Below, one piece after another: positions 53,062 to 62,243 of a stretch of 64,000 nt of DNA. The position numbers were made by a program, and so were the translations under genes. The notes beneath the pieces were generated by a model that made no database searches, had not been told where the DNA came from, and was given only the letters and a program-made list of their open reading frames with translations. Location: contig NZ_MUNS01000031.1 in assembly GCF_002002705.1 (NCBI RefSeq), positions 219,419 to 283,418 of the forward strand. Reading direction: 5' to 3'. This DNA comes from Polaromonas sp. C04. GTDB lineage: Bacteria > Pseudomonadota > Gammaproteobacteria > Burkholderiales > Burkholderiaceae_C. Every line of letters begins with the position of its first letter. Position 1 is the first letter of the stretch.

Positions 53062-53961
53062 TCATGCAATGGCCAAGTTGGCCGGGTTTCGGCGGGCGGC
53101 GCCACGGACACTCCATTGCTTGAAGGTCTGCAGGGAGGGTGCGCTGTTCATCAGGAGCTTCGATGCAGCCTTCAACTGGTCGGCCAGCACCTCTTCGGCC
53201 TCGACCGGCACCGAGCCGCTGGGGGAAGTCAGCATCAAGCAGCCGAGCGGTTGCGATTCGGCTTGATGGATCAGGGGAACGCCGATGGCCAACAGCCCGT
53301 GGTTGTAGTCGTCGCGGGCCACCGCATAGCCCCGCATGCGAACCCGGCCGAACTCGCGCGACAGGGCCGACGGGTCGGTGATGGTTTTCGGCGTATAAGC
53401 CTCATAAGGGCCGGCGCCCAGCAGTTGCTCGCGCTCCGATTCGGGCATCCAGGCGAGCAAGAGCCTTCCGGAGGCGGATCCGTGCAGTGGACTCTTGAGC
53501 CAGCTTTCGTAGTACGGCGAGAGCGGATGGCCCCCCTGAACAAAGTCCACCACCATGCGCTCCTTGCCCACAAATAGCGCCAACGCGGTCGTATACCCAG
53601 TCTCCTTCTGCAGCGAATGGAGGGTCGAGCTCGCTTCGCGCCGCAATTGCGTGAGTGGATGAAACAGGGACAGTGGCGACAGCGCGCGCGGGCCAGGCAG
53701 GTAACGCTTTTGAACGTCGTCGCGAACGGCATAGCCGTTCTCCGTCAGGGTCTGCACGAGACGGTGCGCCGTGCTCGCATCGAGCCCGGTTTCTGCAGCA
53801 ATGTCGGACAGCGAGAGGTAGCCATTGGCCTGTCGAAGCACATCGAGAACCTGCAGTCCGCGGGACAGGGAGCCGATCACCGCGGCACCATCGTCACGCT
53901 CGGGACGAGCCGATGCGCGTGCGCGACTTGCGACTGGTTTCTTCATGGTGATCGTGTTCAT
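53062..53961 (-). CDS. IclR-family transcriptional regulator (copy 2)
   Basis: A regulator of about 299 residues with helix-turn-helix SLSRGLQVLDVLRQANGYLS then LSDIAAETGLDASTAHRLVQ, and an IclR effector domain with LSPYYESWLKSPLHGSASGR. It is a paralogue of the IclR at 43054-43953. The start is uncertain: ATG 53961 (MNTITMKKP) or 53946 (MKKP) fit the family, while an upstream in-frame ATG at 54054 would lie in the AT-rich promoter. It is the first gene upstream of the oxygenase genes and probably controls them. Confidence 0.9.
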   Translation of the reverse strand: MNTITMKKPVASRARASARPERDDGAAVIGSLSRGLQVLDVLRQANGYLSLSDIAAETGLDASTAHRLVQTLTENGYAVRDDVQKRYLPGPRALSPLSLFHPLTQLRREASSTLHSLQKETGYTTALALFVGKERMVVDFVQGGHPLSPYYESWLKSPLHGSASGRLLLAWMPESEREQLLGAGPYEAYTPKTITDPSALSREFGRVRMRGYAVARDDYNHGLLAIGVPLIHQAESQPLGCLMLTSPSGSVPVEAEEVLADQLKAASKLLMNSAPSLQTFKQWSVRGAARRNPANLAIA

Positions 53962-54110
53962 GGCTTTAGATTTCGAAGTATTCGTTTCAATAAATGGCGT
54001 AGTTGATTCATTGATATTAATCAAACATTCAATTAATTTCAATAAATATTTCATTAAACGGCATAAGTGTTTCTACCAATGTCATCAAAGATCGCAGATA
54101 CGGAAGAAGC
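53962..54110. promoter_or_regulatory. AT-rich promoter/operator region upstream of IclR copy 2
   Basis: Strikingly AT-rich in a GC-rich window. TTTCAATAAAT occurs at 53985-53995 and again at 54037-54047. Between them lies the inverted repeat TTGATT (54003-54008) / AATCAA (54019-54024). These are plausible IclR-type operator elements for the regulator-oxygenase transcript. Confidence 0.5.
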
Positions 54111-54827
54111 GGAGACCTCAGGGAGGGTCAAACTCGCTTCGGCGTTACGGTTTTTCAGAGTGTCAGCGGGCATCGAAGACACCTAGAACCGCACGGCATG
54201 CCGGTGCTTAATTGCGAGCAGGGCAACTTCTCTTCGTTCTACACGCGCGACAGCGACTCTCGCGTGGATTTCATAGGCTGGAGACTACGCCGCGGAGCAG
54301 GCACGCTTTTTCGGCACCAAGTGGGGCTTAGGCCGTCCTGGATCGTTGGTCGAACCGCCGCCAAGTCATTCCGCCGGAATTAATCGGCAAAATTGCGCCG
54401 ACCAGGCTGGAGAGCATCAACTTGCGGGGTGTGTTTCGCTTCCCTGTTGACCGCTACGTCGATCAAATCCTACCCCCGCAGGGGGCGCCGATAACTGGCA
54501 CCAATGGCTAAAACCGATCACGCCTTGACGCCACAAATATCGGATTTGAAAGTGAACGGGAAATCCAATGAAATCAACGATCTACGAATACCACCCCCAC
54601 GCCAGTGCTCGCTTTGCGTATCGCCAGTTATTGCACTGAAAACGAGGGGACCCCAGCATGAGGCAAGCGAATCCCGCATAGGCCGTGTCGTAGTCCTCGC
54701 GGTGATCGAGCAAGAACTGCCTTGCCTGCTTGAACGCCCGAAGTCCGGCACCATTCGTGTTCTTCTCCATCCGAAGTCGAAAAACCTCCGCGGCGCCGTG
54801 TGCCGCGAAGGCGCTGGGAAACTGCGC
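54111..54827. other. Intergenic relic region between the IclR and aldehyde dehydrogenase genes
   Basis: About 720 bases with no intact gene. The frames present are short and not conserved. A possible acyl-CoA synthetase fragment lies at 54639-54749 on the minus strand, listed separately. The region looks like decayed DNA. Confidence 0.4.
54639..54749 (-). pseudogene. Possible AMP-forming acyl-CoA synthetase fragment
   Basis: Minus-strand frame reads GLRAFKQARQFLLDHREDYD then TAYAGFACLMLGSPRF. The ARxFLLxHREDYDxAYxGF pattern resembles the N-terminus of AMP-forming CoA ligases seen in betaproteobacterial catabolic clusters, where PxxxxFNWALDWF normally follows. No conserved ATP motif is present. 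The match is from memory of the family and could be accidental. Confidence 0.35.
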
Positions 54828-56336
54828 TCAGACGGCGATGAACACGGACTTGGTCTCCAGGTAGGCGTCGAGGGCGGCGCGCCCCATGTCGCGGCCGACG
54901 CCCGACTGCTTGTAGCCGCCGAAAGGCATCGCGGGTTCGAGCGCGCTGTGGCAGTTGACCCAGACCGTGCCGGCCCTGATCTTGGGGATCAGCCGATGCA
55001 CCTTGGACAGGTTGTTGGACCAGATGCTGGCGCCCAGACCATAGGGCGAATCGTTGGCCCAGGCCGCGACTTCCTCAATGGTATCGTAGGGCATGGCGGT
55101 CAGCACGGGGCCGAAGATTTCCTCCTGGACCACGCGCTTGCCGTGGTCGACGTTGACCATGACGGTCGGCCGCACGAAGTACCCCTCGCCCGGCTGCCGG
55201 CCGCCCCCGGCCACGACTTCGGCACCCTGCGAGCGCCCGATGTCGATGTAGCCGCACACGCGATCCATCTGCTCCTGAGACACCAGTGGCCCCATTTGCG
55301 CCGCCGCGTCAAAACCGTGGCCCAGCGTCATGCCGTCGGCGATCTTGCCGATCTCGCCGACCACGCGGTCAAACATCTTTTTCTGCACATACAGCCGCGA
55401 GCCGGCGCAGCACACCTGGCCCTGGTTGAAGAAGATGGCATTCGCCGCCCCGGCTGCGGCAACCTCGGGATCGCAGTCGTCGAGCACGATCACCGGCGAC
55501 TTGCCGCCCAGTTCGAGCGTGAAGCGTGTCATGTTCTCCACCGACGCGTGCCCGATCAGCTTGCCGACCTCGGTGGAGCCGGTAAAGCTGATCTTGTCGA
55601 CCCGCGGGTGACGGGCCAGCGGTGCGCCTGCGCCGGGGCCGTCGCCAGTCACGATGTTGACAACACCCGGCGGGAATCCGGCCTCGCCAATCAGCTCGCC
55701 CAGGTAAAGCGCCGTCAGCGGCGTCTGCTCGGCGGGCTTGAGCACCACCGTGCAGCCGGCGGCCAGCGCCGGACCCAACTTCCAGGTCGCCACCAGCAGC
55801 GGAAAGTTCCAAGGCACGATGGCCCCGACCACGCCCACGGCCTCGCGCCGCGTGTAAGTGACGAATTCGGCCTGCAGGGCGTAGGGTACCGACGCCTCGT
55901 GCGTGATGCCCTCGATCTTGGTGGCCCAGCCGGCCATGTAGCGCAAAAAGTCCACGGTGAGCGCCACGTCCACCGCACGCGCGATTCCGGCGGACTTGCC
56001 GTTGTCCACTGACTCGATCTCCGCCAGCGCCTGCGCATGCTCTTCCACCAGGTCGGCCAGCTTCAGTATCAGGCGCTGGCGCTCCACGGGACGCATCTTG
56101 GACCAGGGACCTGCGTCGAAGGCCTGGCGCGCGGCACGCACGGCGCGGTCAACGTCTTCGGCGCCAGCGGCGGCGATCCGCCCGATCACTTTTCCCGTGG
56201 CCGGGTTGCGGGTCACGAACGTGCCTTCGCCTGCAGCGGGCACCCATTGGCCATCGATCAGCAGTGCGTGCCTGTCACGCTTTAGGAAGGCCGCAGCCCT
56301 GTCCGAGAGAAAATGTTGGATGTCGGAGAGATTCAT
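54828..56336 (-). CDS. NAD(P)-dependent aldehyde dehydrogenase
   Basis: A 502-residue aldehyde dehydrogenase with intact active site: general base Glu in TLELGGKSPVIVL (about residue 270) and nucleophile Cys in FNQGQVCCAGSRLYVQ (about residue 305), preceded by FTGSTEVGKLI. The C-terminal MPFGGYKQSGVGRDMG is typical of the betaine/phenylacetaldehyde-type group. ATG 56336 (MNLSDIQHF) is chosen over 56393. The GAF/Fis regulator gene lies 176 bases upstream in the same direction, a common pairing. Substrate aldehyde unknown. Confidence 0.93.
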   Translation of the reverse strand: MNLSDIQHFLSDRAAAFLKRDRHALLIDGQWVPAAGEGTFVTRNPATGKVIGRIAAAGAEDVDRAVRAARQAFDAGPWSKMRPVERQRLILKLADLVEEHAQALAEIESVDNGKSAGIARAVDVALTVDFLRYMAGWATKIEGITHEASVPYALQAEFVTYTRREAVGVVGAIVPWNFPLLVATWKLGPALAAGCTVVLKPAEQTPLTALYLGELIGEAGFPPGVVNIVTGDGPGAGAPLARHPRVDKISFTGSTEVGKLIGHASVENMTRFTLELGGKSPVIVLDDCDPEVAAAGAANAIFFNQGQVCCAGSRLYVQKKMFDRVVGEIGKIADGMTLGHGFDAAAQMGPLVSQEQMDRVCGYIDIGRSQGAEVVAGGGRQPGEGYFVRPTVMVNVDHGKRVVQEEIFGPVLTAMPYDTIEEVAAWANDSPYGLGASIWSNNLSKVHRLIPKIRAGTVWVNCHSALEPAMPFGGYKQSGVGRDMGRAALDAYLETKSVFIAV

Positions 56337-56512
56337 CTTTTGCCTTTGTTTCAGAAAATTTCCCGGACGCGATATGCGCCGGAGCAGCCGCATGCCAGCA
56401 GCAGCGAGGCAGTTTAGGAGTCACCCTCCAAGGCTTCGAGATGAGGACTTTCCCTTAGTGAAAAGTGTTCTCCTCCGAGACACTCGGCAAGGGTCAGGCC
56501 GTCCTCGCACGA
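56337..56512. other. Gap between regulator and aldehyde dehydrogenase genes
   Basis: 176 bases expected to contain the aldehyde dehydrogenase promoter. If the regulator acts with sigma-54 partners, a -24/-12 site would be here, but no clear TGGCAC-N5-TTGC match was seen by eye. Confidence 0.3.
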
Positions 56513-57754
56513 TCAGGCCTTGAGCTTGTTCAGATAGCGATAGATCAGGCCGCGCGACACGCCCAGCACCCGAGCGGCGCGCGCCACCTTGCCACCGCAC
56601 GCCTGCAGCGCCCGCGCGATCTGTTCGGCCTGACTGTCCTGCAGGGTCGACGGTATTGGCAGAATGGGACTTTGCTGGGGACTGGCCTCGACCACAGACT
56701 CGCCAGGTGTTTCCGAGGGGCGCATGGCATCCCAGGACTCTTCGCTTACCGGTGGCGGCAGTACCGTATCTGCACGCTGAAACGGCTCCGCGGACCAGAG
56801 GACGCCCGCACGATCGCCCGTCCGGAGTTGAGCCTGTATCCAGACACGGAGTCCATTGGGCAGACACACGCATTGCGGCTGCCGCTTGCGAATCAGGCCC
56901 AGCAGAACCATCAGCGAATGGCCCAGCACGTCTTCGATGGATTGACCGACGGCGCCCCCAGTCAGCCGCACCGCCGTATCGTTCAGCCATTTCAGTTGTC
57001 CGTCCTCGTAGATAGCGGCAAATCCTGCCTGCGGCGTGCCCAGCAGTTGCGGATCCACCTGGAAGGCCAGCAGCAGCATGTCTTGCGACTGCCTGGCTAT
57101 CAGGTTGTTTTCGATCATAGTTGCGTAGGTGCCGATCAAGGCAAAGGCATCAAAGCCAAAGGCACGCCTCTCGATGGAAATATCAAGCACCCCCGCCAAT
57201 TGCCCATGGATGTCACGTATGGGCGCGGCTGCGCAATGCACCGCCCGGATCGCGTTATTGAAATGTTCGCCGCCATGCACAATGCAACCTTGGCCAGTCT
57301 GGACCACGATGCCCGGCGCATTGGTGCCAACGGTGTGCTCCGAGAGATCGACGCCGACGCGCGCGATGTCCTGCATGAGCAACTCTCCGTGGTCCTGCGC
57401 ACGCCGGCTGGCATAGATGACCATGCCTTCGGGATTGGTCAGGATGACCTGGCACGGCGTGCCGGCAATGGTCGCTTCCAGCCGATCCAGTCCACTGGCC
57501 GAGGCTTCCCTCAACTGCTGGCTGAAGCGAAGCGCCGAACTAATGCGCAACTTGCTGACGGTTTCCACCGAAAGACGGTCCCTCGTGCGCTGGCCCGACC
57601 GCACGCAGCGGTACCAGGACTGGAGGACCGCTTCGCTGACCAGCCCCGAAGGCCGTTCCCCTTCGTCGAAGAAGAGCTCGCGTGCCAAGGCCAGGCGTTG
57701 CTCCGGCGTGGAAAAAAAGAGTTGCGAGGGCACTGTGAAGCGCGAATGAGCCAT
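56513..57754 (-). CDS. GAF-PAS-Fis helix-turn-helix regulator (AcoR-like, without AAA+ domain)
   Basis: A 413-residue regulator resembling AcoR-type activators at both ends. The N-terminal part (VSEAVLQSWYRCVRSG, then a GAF-like domain with GVDLSEHTVGTNAPGIVVQT) senses a ligand. A PAS-like stretch follows (GFAAIYEDGQLKWLNDTAVR), and a Fis-type helix-turn-helix ends the protein (IARALQACGGKVARAARVLG, VSRGLIYRYLNKLKA). The central AAA+ ATPase with GAFTGA that contacts sigma-54 is absent. It therefore probably acts by itself or on sigma-70 promoters. It likely controls the aldehyde dehydrogenase downstream. Confidence 0.88.
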   Translation of the reverse strand: MAHSRFTVPSQLFFSTPEQRLALARELFFDEGERPSGLVSEAVLQSWYRCVRSGQRTRDRLSVETVSKLRISSALRFSQQLREASASGLDRLEATIAGTPCQVILTNPEGMVIYASRRAQDHGELLMQDIARVGVDLSEHTVGTNAPGIVVQTGQGCIVHGGEHFNNAIRAVHCAAAPIRDIHGQLAGVLDISIERRAFGFDAFALIGTYATMIENNLIARQSQDMLLLAFQVDPQLLGTPQAGFAAIYEDGQLKWLNDTAVRLTGGAVGQSIEDVLGHSLMVLLGLIRKRQPQCVCLPNGLRVWIQAQLRTGDRAGVLWSAEPFQRADTVLPPPVSEESWDAMRPSETPGESVVEASPQQSPILPIPSTLQDSQAEQIARALQACGGKVARAARVLGVSRGLIYRYLNKLKA

Positions 57755-57952
57755 GTGCGTTTCCGGTGTGCGGATCTAGAGCGGTGAGACGGAGCGACTG
57801 TTAGGGCAACTCTAGCGCTTCCCCCGAATCTTCCCTCGCCTCGAGAAGCTCGGCGTGATGTTCGTTGATTTCATCAGCTTCGCGCTGATCGCCAACGGGC
57901 CTCGGTTGTGCAAGCGGACTCTATAACGCGACTCCTGGCTTTTCGCGGACCG
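57755..57952. other. Gap with a small hairpin between flavin reductase and regulator genes
   Basis: 198 bases. ATCAGC-TTCGC-GCTGAT forms a 6-bp stem near 57867-57883. No gene seen; a terminator for the flavin reductase unit and the promoter of the regulator may lie here. Confidence 0.3.
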
Positions 57953-58513
57953 TCAGCGGATGCCATCCGACGGCAAAGAATCTCGCCGGTCGAGGTATTG
58001 ACCTTTGTGAAACATAAGCGGGTGGCCGCCTGCAATGTCGTAGGATTCGAGACGCCCGACGACGATCTGGTGATCGCCGCCCGGGAAGACGTCCTCGACC
58101 CGGCAGACTGCCGTCGCCACCGCATCCTGAAGCAGCGGGACTCGTTCATGACCTCGCAGGTAAGGGATGGAGTCGAACTTGTTGTCGCTCTTGCTGGCAA
58201 ACACGCGCGAGACCGCTTGCTGGCCCTCGCTGAGGAAATTGATCCCGAACATCCGGTTTTCCATAATGGCGTTCAGAGTGTTGCTGGTGTTGCTCAGGCA
58301 GACCAGGTAGAGAGGTGGGTTCAACGACACGCTGGTCACAGCATTCAGGGTCAGCCCGTGGAGTCTGTCCGTGCCGTCATACGCCGTGACGACGGCTACT
58401 CCCGTGGGGAATTGGCCGGCAAATTGGCGCAGATTTGCAGGATCCAGGGGCTGAGTTGCCGCCTGCGGCTTCGGGGTATCGGTTCCGAGTGGGAGGGTGT
58501 TAGGGATACTCAT
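57953..58513 (-). CDS. Flavin reductase (HpaC-like), partner of a flavin-dependent monooxygenase
   Basis: A 186-residue NAD(P)H:flavin oxidoreductase of the HpaC/NtaB fold. Conserved parts are RQFAGQFPTGVAVVTAYDG, NAVTSVSLNPPLYLVCLSNT, FGINFLSEGQQAVSRVFA and DHQIVVGRLESYD. It supplies reduced FMN/FAD to a monooxygenase, most likely the one at 60636-62030. ATG 58513 has GGAG 6 bases upstream; a TTG one codon earlier is unlikely. Confidence 0.9.
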   Translation of the reverse strand: MSIPNTLPLGTDTPKPQAATQPLDPANLRQFAGQFPTGVAVVTAYDGTDRLHGLTLNAVTSVSLNPPLYLVCLSNTSNTLNAIMENRMFGINFLSEGQQAVSRVFASKSDNKFDSIPYLRGHERVPLLQDAVATAVCRVEDVFPGGDHQIVVGRLESYDIAGGHPLMFHKGQYLDRRDSLPSDGIR

Positions 58514-58669
58514 CAAGATCTCCAGGTAGGCGCGATTCAGCGCGGTGTTGATGGAAATGGCACTTAAAAACTGAAATGACGATTCTTTAGTTTGGAAAAA
58601 AACAGTTGGCTAATGACACAATTATCAGAAAGAAGAGAAAAAACTACCCACGGCAAGCGGCGGAACTCT

Positions 58670-59902
58670 TCAGTACGGCCTGTTATGCCGCGACATTGCG
58701 GGCTTCATGAGGCGCCTGCTCGCGAGCAGGCCGATCAGCGGACCCGGCGCCAAGACGAGAAATAGGAAATCCGCGTTCACTGCCTGGCTCAAGTCGCTGA
58801 TCAGCTGGATGCTGACGGCAGTGATGGCGAAGCCGATACAGTTCACCACCGTAAGGGCGCTGCCCACATACTCACGAGGGGCCGCATTCGCGATCAGCGT
58901 TGAAAACTGTGGCGAGTCGCCAGCTACAGTGACTCCCCAGAACAGCATGAAAGCGAAGAAGACAAGTGGCGATGCGTGAAACATGAGGGGAGACAGGAGG
59001 CAAGCTACGCCCGAGGCACCGAGCTGGGCACTGGCAACCCGGGCGCTACCGGCGCGGGACGCGATCAACCCGCCGGCAATGCACCCAATGGCACCGGCCG
59101 CAATGACGTAGAACGACCACAGCGACACGTTCAGGCCGTCGAGACCGAATCGATCGGCGTAGCGTCGAAGGATCGATGGAGTAAATGCCCACAGCGCGTA
59201 CAACTCCCACATGTGACCAAAGTAACCCCATGCTGCTGCACGCAGATCCGGCGAAGCGAATATCCGGGGGATTGCGCGAACATCAAAAGATGATTTCGCG
59301 GGGAGGTATGGACCTGCTGGCACCATGAGGTAAATGGCGATGCCGCCAAGAACGGCAAATGCCGAGACGCTGGCCAGAACTGTTCCCCACTCGAAGGTTG
59401 TTCCCAGGCCGCGCAGCAGATGCGGGAATGCGGTACCCAGCACCAGTGCGCCGACCAAGTAGCCCAATGCGCGGCCCAATCCGCGCTCGCACCACGATGC
59501 CGCGATCTTCATGCCTACTGGGTAGATCCCGGCAAGGAAAAATCCGGTAAGGAGGCGCAGTAGTACAAGCGACCACAGGCCCTGGCCGACCAGAAGAATG
59601 GACAGGTTGCACAACGCCCCCAGGATTGAGCAGCACAGAAAGACGCTCGCCGCGGAGAAGCGGTCGGAGACCGCGAGGATCGCGAAGAAGAGAGTGCCCG
59701 CCACGAAACCGATCTGGACGGCCGAGGTGATCAGGCCGAGCGAAGCGGGCTGCAGGTTCCAGAGAGTTTGTAGATCGGTGAGGACCGCGTTACCCGCGAA
59801 CCACAGTGATGTGGCGGCGAATTGCGCAAGCACGATCACCGGCAGAATCCGCCACGGCCTTGCGCGGGATGGCGCCGATGTGCGCGCAGTCACGGATGCC
59901 AT
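58670..59902 (-). CDS. MFS transporter
   Basis: A 410-residue inner-membrane transporter with about 12 hydrophobic segments (PVIVLAQFAATSLWFAGNAV, LVLLRLLTGFFLAGIYPVGM, VVFFAFMLFWGVTVAGDS near the C-terminal half). It sits between the flavin reductase and TetR genes, so it probably imports the monooxygenase substrate or a related compound. ATG 59902 is the only good start. Confidence 0.88.
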   Translation of the reverse strand: MASVTARTSAPSRARPWRILPVIVLAQFAATSLWFAGNAVLTDLQTLWNLQPASLGLITSAVQIGFVAGTLFFAILAVSDRFSAASVFLCCSILGALCNLSILLVGQGLWSLVLLRLLTGFFLAGIYPVGMKIAASWCERGLGRALGYLVGALVLGTAFPHLLRGLGTTFEWGTVLASVSAFAVLGGIAIYLMVPAGPYLPAKSSFDVRAIPRIFASPDLRAAAWGYFGHMWELYALWAFTPSILRRYADRFGLDGLNVSLWSFYVIAAGAIGCIAGGLIASRAGSARVASAQLGASGVACLLSPLMFHASPLVFFAFMLFWGVTVAGDSPQFSTLIANAAPREYVGSALTVVNCIGFAITAVSIQLISDLSQAVNADFLFLVLAPGPLIGLLASRRLMKPAMSRHNRPY

Positions 59903-59969
59903 GATGCGGATCCCGTCGCGAGGCGTGAGGTCTGCGGCGCGGACCTTGTCCCCGTAAATTCATTGGGAG

Positions 59970-60575
59970 CTAGTGATCCCTCAAGGCCATCTGTAGCATC
60001 TGCTCGACGTAACGCTTCACCATTGCATTGCTGCGCTTCATGAATTTGAGCTGGGTGAGCGCGTAGGCGCCGGCGACGATCAAGCGCGCGCTGTCCGAAG
60101 CTGAAATGGTTGCCGCGACAACCCCCTCCTTCTGGCCTTTTCGGATGGACCGCGCCACCGTCGAGATAATGTATTCTTGGAAATTCAGGAATGCGTCCCA
60201 CAACCCGTATTCGTTGCGAAACATGGTGCTCCATTCCAGCCAGACGGTGGCGTAAGTGGGATCCATGTCGATCGAGTTGCCGAAGACCTGGAAGTGATCG
60301 CGAATGCTTTGCAAGCCGGGGTGACCGGAATCGTGACTCTCCCTCGCCATTGCTCTGTAGTGTCGATCGACCTCCTCGACAATCGATTTCAGCAGGGTCT
60401 CGCGATCCTGAAAATACAAAAAGGCGGTTGGGACGGACACGCCGGACGCGCGTGCTACATCCGCATGTACGACGCGCCCCAACCCCTTGGCTGCAGCCAC
60501 CTTCACCGCTGCTCGAACCATTTGCGCCCGACGCTCTTCCGGTGGAAGCCGACGCTGTATCTTGCTGACTGTCAT
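59970..60575 (-). CDS. TetR-family transcriptional regulator
   Basis: A 201-residue repressor. The N-terminal helix-turn-helix is RRAQMVRAAVKVAAAKGLGR then VVHADVARASGVSVPTAFLY, FQDRETLL (residues about 15-62), and the C-terminal ligand domain contains HFQVFGNSIDMDPTYATVWL. A longer frame from 60663 in another reading phase is not the gene. It lies between the monooxygenase (60-base gap) and MFS genes in the same direction and probably represses the set. Confidence 0.92.
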   Translation of the reverse strand: MTVSKIQRRLPPEERRAQMVRAAVKVAAAKGLGRVVHADVARASGVSVPTAFLYFQDRETLLKSIVEEVDRHYRAMARESHDSGHPGLQSIRDHFQVFGNSIDMDPTYATVWLEWSTMFRNEYGLWDAFLNFQEYIISTVARSIRKGQKEGVVAATISASDSARLIVAGAYALTQLKFMKRSNAMVKRYVEQMLQMALRDH

Positions 60576-60635
60576 CCGCCCTCTTCATGTAGTTTGTCCT
60601 ACACATGATAAGCGGTTCGTCAGATGCGAGATCAT

Positions 60636-62030
60636 TCATGAATGAAGCGGCCCAAACTTCCACGGTGGCAGAGCCTGATATGCAGGGTGCGTCTTGCTTA
60701 GGCGCTGGTTGCCGGCGCCAAAGTAGCTCTCCCGCAACGTCGAACCTTCATAGCTTGTCCGCATCCGCCCGCGGCGCTGGAGTTCCGGCACAACCAGGTC
60801 CACGAAGTCAGAGAACCCGGTGGGTTGAGTCACGGCATGAATGTTGAAGCCATCCACATCGGCCTCGTCGATCCAGCGCTCCAGCTCGTCCGCCACTGCC
60901 TGGGGACTGCCCACGATCTTTGGAAAGATGCTGCCGATGGCCATGAAGTCGCTGATCGCCTCCAGTGTCCAATCGCGATCGGGGTCCACGTTGCTGAAGA
61001 AGCCGCGCAAACCCTGGATGGCCTTCCATTCGCAATCTTCAAGACGCGTTCCGGGTGGAAGGGCGGAAATGTCGATCCCCGCCCATCCACAGAACAGCGC
61101 AAGAACGCCTTCGGCGTTGGAGAAGCTTCGGAAGGTCTGTTCCTTCAATCGCGCCTCCTCGTCGGTCGGTGCGACGATCACTGCCACCCCCTGGATGATC
61201 TTGATGTCGCCCGGCGAACGTCCCGCTTGAACGACCGCTTCGCGCACCTTCTTCACATCCTTCGCCGCGGCCGCGATGTGGGGGTGAATGCAGAAGATGG
61301 CCTCGGCATGCCGTGCTGCGAACGCATTGCCGCGGCCGGACGCCCCGGCCTGATAAATGACCGGAGTCCGCTGAGGCGACGGCTCGCACATGTGCGGGCC
61401 AGGCACATTGAACCAGGCGCCTTCGTGATCGATCTTGTGTACGCGATCGGGGTCCGTGTAGATATCGCGAACGCGATCCCGAACAATCGCGTTGTCCTCC
61501 CAGGAGTGTTCCCAGAGCTTGTAGACGACCGACATGTATTCGTCGGCCCGATCGTAGCGCTGGTCATGGGTGAGCTCGTCCTTGAGGCCAAAATTGGCGA
61601 GTGCATCGGCCAAATAGGAAGTCACCACGTTCCAGCCGACCCGGCCTCCCGTCAGATGATCAAGCGTCGAGAACAGTTTGGCCGTGTGGTATGGCGGGAA
61701 ATAGCTCGTGCTGAAAGTGCACGCAAATCCCAGATGCTGCGTCGCCGCAGCCATCGCCGAGATGATTAGCGTGGGGTCGCCGCCGGGAATCTGGACCGCC
61801 TGTTCGATCGCGGTCCTGGCGGAACCTTTGTACACGCTGTAGGTGCCGTGGACGTCGGCCAGAAACAGGCTGTCGAAGAGGCCTCGCTCAAGGGTACGTG
61901 CCAGTTCCGTCCAGTAGTGCACATTGCGATAACCATCCGTAGAGCGAGTCAACGGGTTCTTCCACTGCCCTTTGGAGTGGTGGTTGACGCAGCACTGGGT
62001 GAACGCGTTCAAATGCATCTGCTTTGCCAT
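60636..62030 (-). CDS. LLM-class flavin-dependent monooxygenase (NtaA/SnaA/DszA family)
   Basis: A 464-residue FMNH2-dependent monooxygenase with the TIM-barrel luciferase-like fold. The family N-terminus is MHLNAFTQCCVNHHSKGQW, followed by YWTELARTLERGLFDSLFLA, LDHLTGGRVGWNVVTSYL and TPVIYQAGASGRGNAFAARH. NtaA, SnaA and DszA-type enzymes use reduced flavin from a separate reductase to open chelators, sulfones or amines; the reductase at 57953-58513 fits. ATG 62030 has AGGAGA upstream. The substrate is unknown. Confidence 0.92.
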   Translation of the reverse strand: MAKQMHLNAFTQCCVNHHSKGQWKNPLTRSTDGYRNVHYWTELARTLERGLFDSLFLADVHGTYSVYKGSARTAIEQAVQIPGGDPTLIISAMAAATQHLGFACTFSTSYFPPYHTAKLFSTLDHLTGGRVGWNVVTSYLADALANFGLKDELTHDQRYDRADEYMSVVYKLWEHSWEDNAIVRDRVRDIYTDPDRVHKIDHEGAWFNVPGPHMCEPSPQRTPVIYQAGASGRGNAFAARHAEAIFCIHPHIAAAAKDVKKVREAVVQAGRSPGDIKIIQGVAVIVAPTDEEARLKEQTFRSFSNAEGVLALFCGWAGIDISALPPGTRLEDCEWKAIQGLRGFFSNVDPDRDWTLEAISDFMAIGSIFPKIVGSPQAVADELERWIDEADVDGFNIHAVTQPTGFSDFVDLVVPELQRRGRMRTSYEGSTLRESYFGAGNQRLSKTHPAYQALPPWKFGPLHS

Positions 62031-62130
62031 AGTGTTGTCTCCTCATTGGGTTGATATTTACTGACAAATAAATCAGCACTGATGACAATAATATCAATTA
62101 ATTTTAAAAACACAAGGACATTTCAAAAAA
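62031..62130. promoter_or_regulatory. AT-rich promoter region upstream of the monooxygenase
   Basis: Contains the inverted repeat TTGATATT (62051-62058) / AATATCAA (62090-62097) and, inside it, CTGA-CAAATAAA-TCAG. One or both may be operator for the TetR protein encoded in this unit. The region is far more AT-rich than its surroundings. Confidence 0.5.
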
Positions 62131-62243
62131 TCTTTGTAGGGGATAACGCGATGCTTAGGGAGACGCTGATTTATACGCGGCAAGGTCATAGCGACGAGGT
62201 GACCAAGCGTTGAGGGTCGAGCCCCTACGACGAGCGAGGAAAA

